Notes under the pieces: model-generated | The model's database searches: none | What the model was told of the DNA's origin: nothing | What the model saw: only the letters and a program-made list of their open reading frames with translations | Source of the DNA: Thermoleophilaceae bacterium | GTDB lineage: Bacteria > Actinomycetota > Thermoleophilia > Solirubrobacterales > Thermoleophilaceae | Direction: 5' to 3' | Length of the DNA stretch: 6,152 nt | NCBI GenBank assembly: GCA_013812005.1 | Contig: JACCUE010000036.1 | Coordinates: 1 to 6,152, forward strand | Position numbers and translations under genes: made by a program | Shown here: positions 5,554-6,152 of the stretch, piece by piece | Numbering within the stretch: the first letter of the stretch is position 1 | Layout: each line of letters opens with the position of its first letter

Positions 5554-6152
5554 TCACCACCACACGTCGTGCTCCTCCATCACGCCATAGCCTTCTTCGA
5601 GGCGGATTCCTCCGGGCAGCCGGCCCGAGAAGGTGCCGAAGGGCTGGCGGTAGTCGGAGCGGAAGAGCAGCAGGTTGGTGTGGTCCTCGCGCGCCGCCCA
5701 CTCGGTGAAGCGCAGGCCGCCGACCTCGGACAGATCGGCGGCGAACTCGACCGCCTCCACCTCGCGAGGCCGGCCATCCAGCCACACGGTCCGCTCGGAG
5801 TGCTCCGGTGAGTCGTGCACACCGGTCACCAGATTCCAGCCCACTCGCCGGCCGTCGTCGGTGCGCCCAACCCCGGCCGACCACTTCCACGCCGTGTGGC
5901 GCTCGTGGTAGCCGGCGGACTCGTCCACGAAGGCGCAGTAGCCGGTGATATCCCGGCGGGCTCCGCCGAGAGTCACGGCGCCCGAGCAGGGCACCGCCGC
6001 CTGCTTGCGGGTCCATATGTAGGAGCCGCCCGCCGGCGATGCGGTCTCCACGCCGCCGCCCTCCTGCAGGTCGAGGTCGATGCTCACACCTGGGGCCCTC
6101 ACCCGCACGGTCGAACCGGCCATCTCGACTCCGCCGCGCCCGATCGAGGCGC
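5554..6152 (-). CDS. DUF2804-like protein, C-terminal part (5' end beyond window)
   Basis: The frame is open from the right edge to a TGA at 5554-5556, giving 198 visible residues. An ATG at 6121-6123 could start a 189-residue protein, but the frame continues upstream of it (ASIGRGGVE before that Met) and full-length relatives as I recall them are longer, so it is more likely internal. The sequence is rich in aromatic residues and beta-prone: YIWTRKQA, GYHERHTAWKWSAGVG, VGWNLVTGVHD, LRFTEWAARED and the end FGTFSGRLPGG..LEEGYGVMEEHD.WW. The last part resembles the closing 'G.FSG....G......G..E.H...W' of DUF2804, a family of unknown function with a predicted lipocalin/CrtC-like beta fold. No signal peptide can be judged without the N-terminus. 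It converges on the racemase-like gene with a 25-base gap, so it belongs to a different transcription unit. The coding call is strong; the family name is moderate and rests on remembered motif shape. Confidence 0.72.
   Translation of the reverse strand, partial: ASIGRGGVEMAGSTVRVRAPGVSIDLDLQEGGGVETASPAGGSYIWTRKQAAVPCSGAVTLGGARRDITGYCAFVDESAGYHERHTAWKWSAGVGRTDDGRRVGWNLVTGVHDSPEHSERTVWLDGRPREVEAVEFAADLSEVGGLRFTEWAAREDHTNLLLFRSDYRQPFGTFSGRLPGGIRLEEGYGVMEEHDVWW

Overview
The window is very GC-rich. Its genes are packed end to end, use ATG and GTG starts, and leave long spurious open frames on the opposite strand. This fits a high-GC actinobacterium; the mix of genes would suit a soil lineage such as Thermoleophilia, but that placement is inference and no marker gene is present.

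Layout. Positions 1-5528 hold six plus-strand genes that look like one transcription unit: the 3' end of an enoyl-CoA hydratase (1-158), an arginase-superfamily protein (155-1000), an acyl-CoA carboxylase carboxyltransferase (beta) subunit (987-2582), a ZIP-like eight-helix membrane protein (2599-3330), a BKACE/DUF849 beta-keto acid cleavage enzyme (3344-4273) and an alpha-methylacyl-CoA racemase-like member of the CaiB/BaiF family (4305-5528). Adjacent genes overlap by 4 and 14 bases or are separated by 16, 13 and 31 bases, so no internal promoter is evident. A convergent minus-strand gene (5554 to the right edge and beyond) encodes the C-terminal part of a DUF2804-like protein. No stretch over 300 bases lacks a gene. 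I found no RNA gene, mobile element or CRISPR array.

How the genes may work together. Hydratase, carboxylase, BKACE and racemase all act on acyl-CoA or beta-keto acid substrates and fit a catabolic route for a methyl-branched or isoprenoid-like acid. The racemase would set the C2 stereochemistry, the carboxylase would activate an (enoyl-)acyl-CoA, the hydratase would add water, and BKACE would use acetyl-CoA to cleave a beta-keto acid to acetoacetate and a new acyl-CoA. The biotin carboxylase/BCCP partner of the beta subunit is not in the window. The arginase-like and ZIP-like proteins do not obviously belong to such a pathway, and both carry substitutions at canonical metal-site positions.

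The main points of interest are active-site departures from well-studied relatives: Cys and Gly for two key His residues in the arginase-like protein, Val for the Kce Glu14 position in BKACE, a mixed PCC/MCC signature with Tyr at the specificity position in the carboxylase, and a His-free metal site in the ZIP-like protein. Nothing here is clearly a wholly new system.
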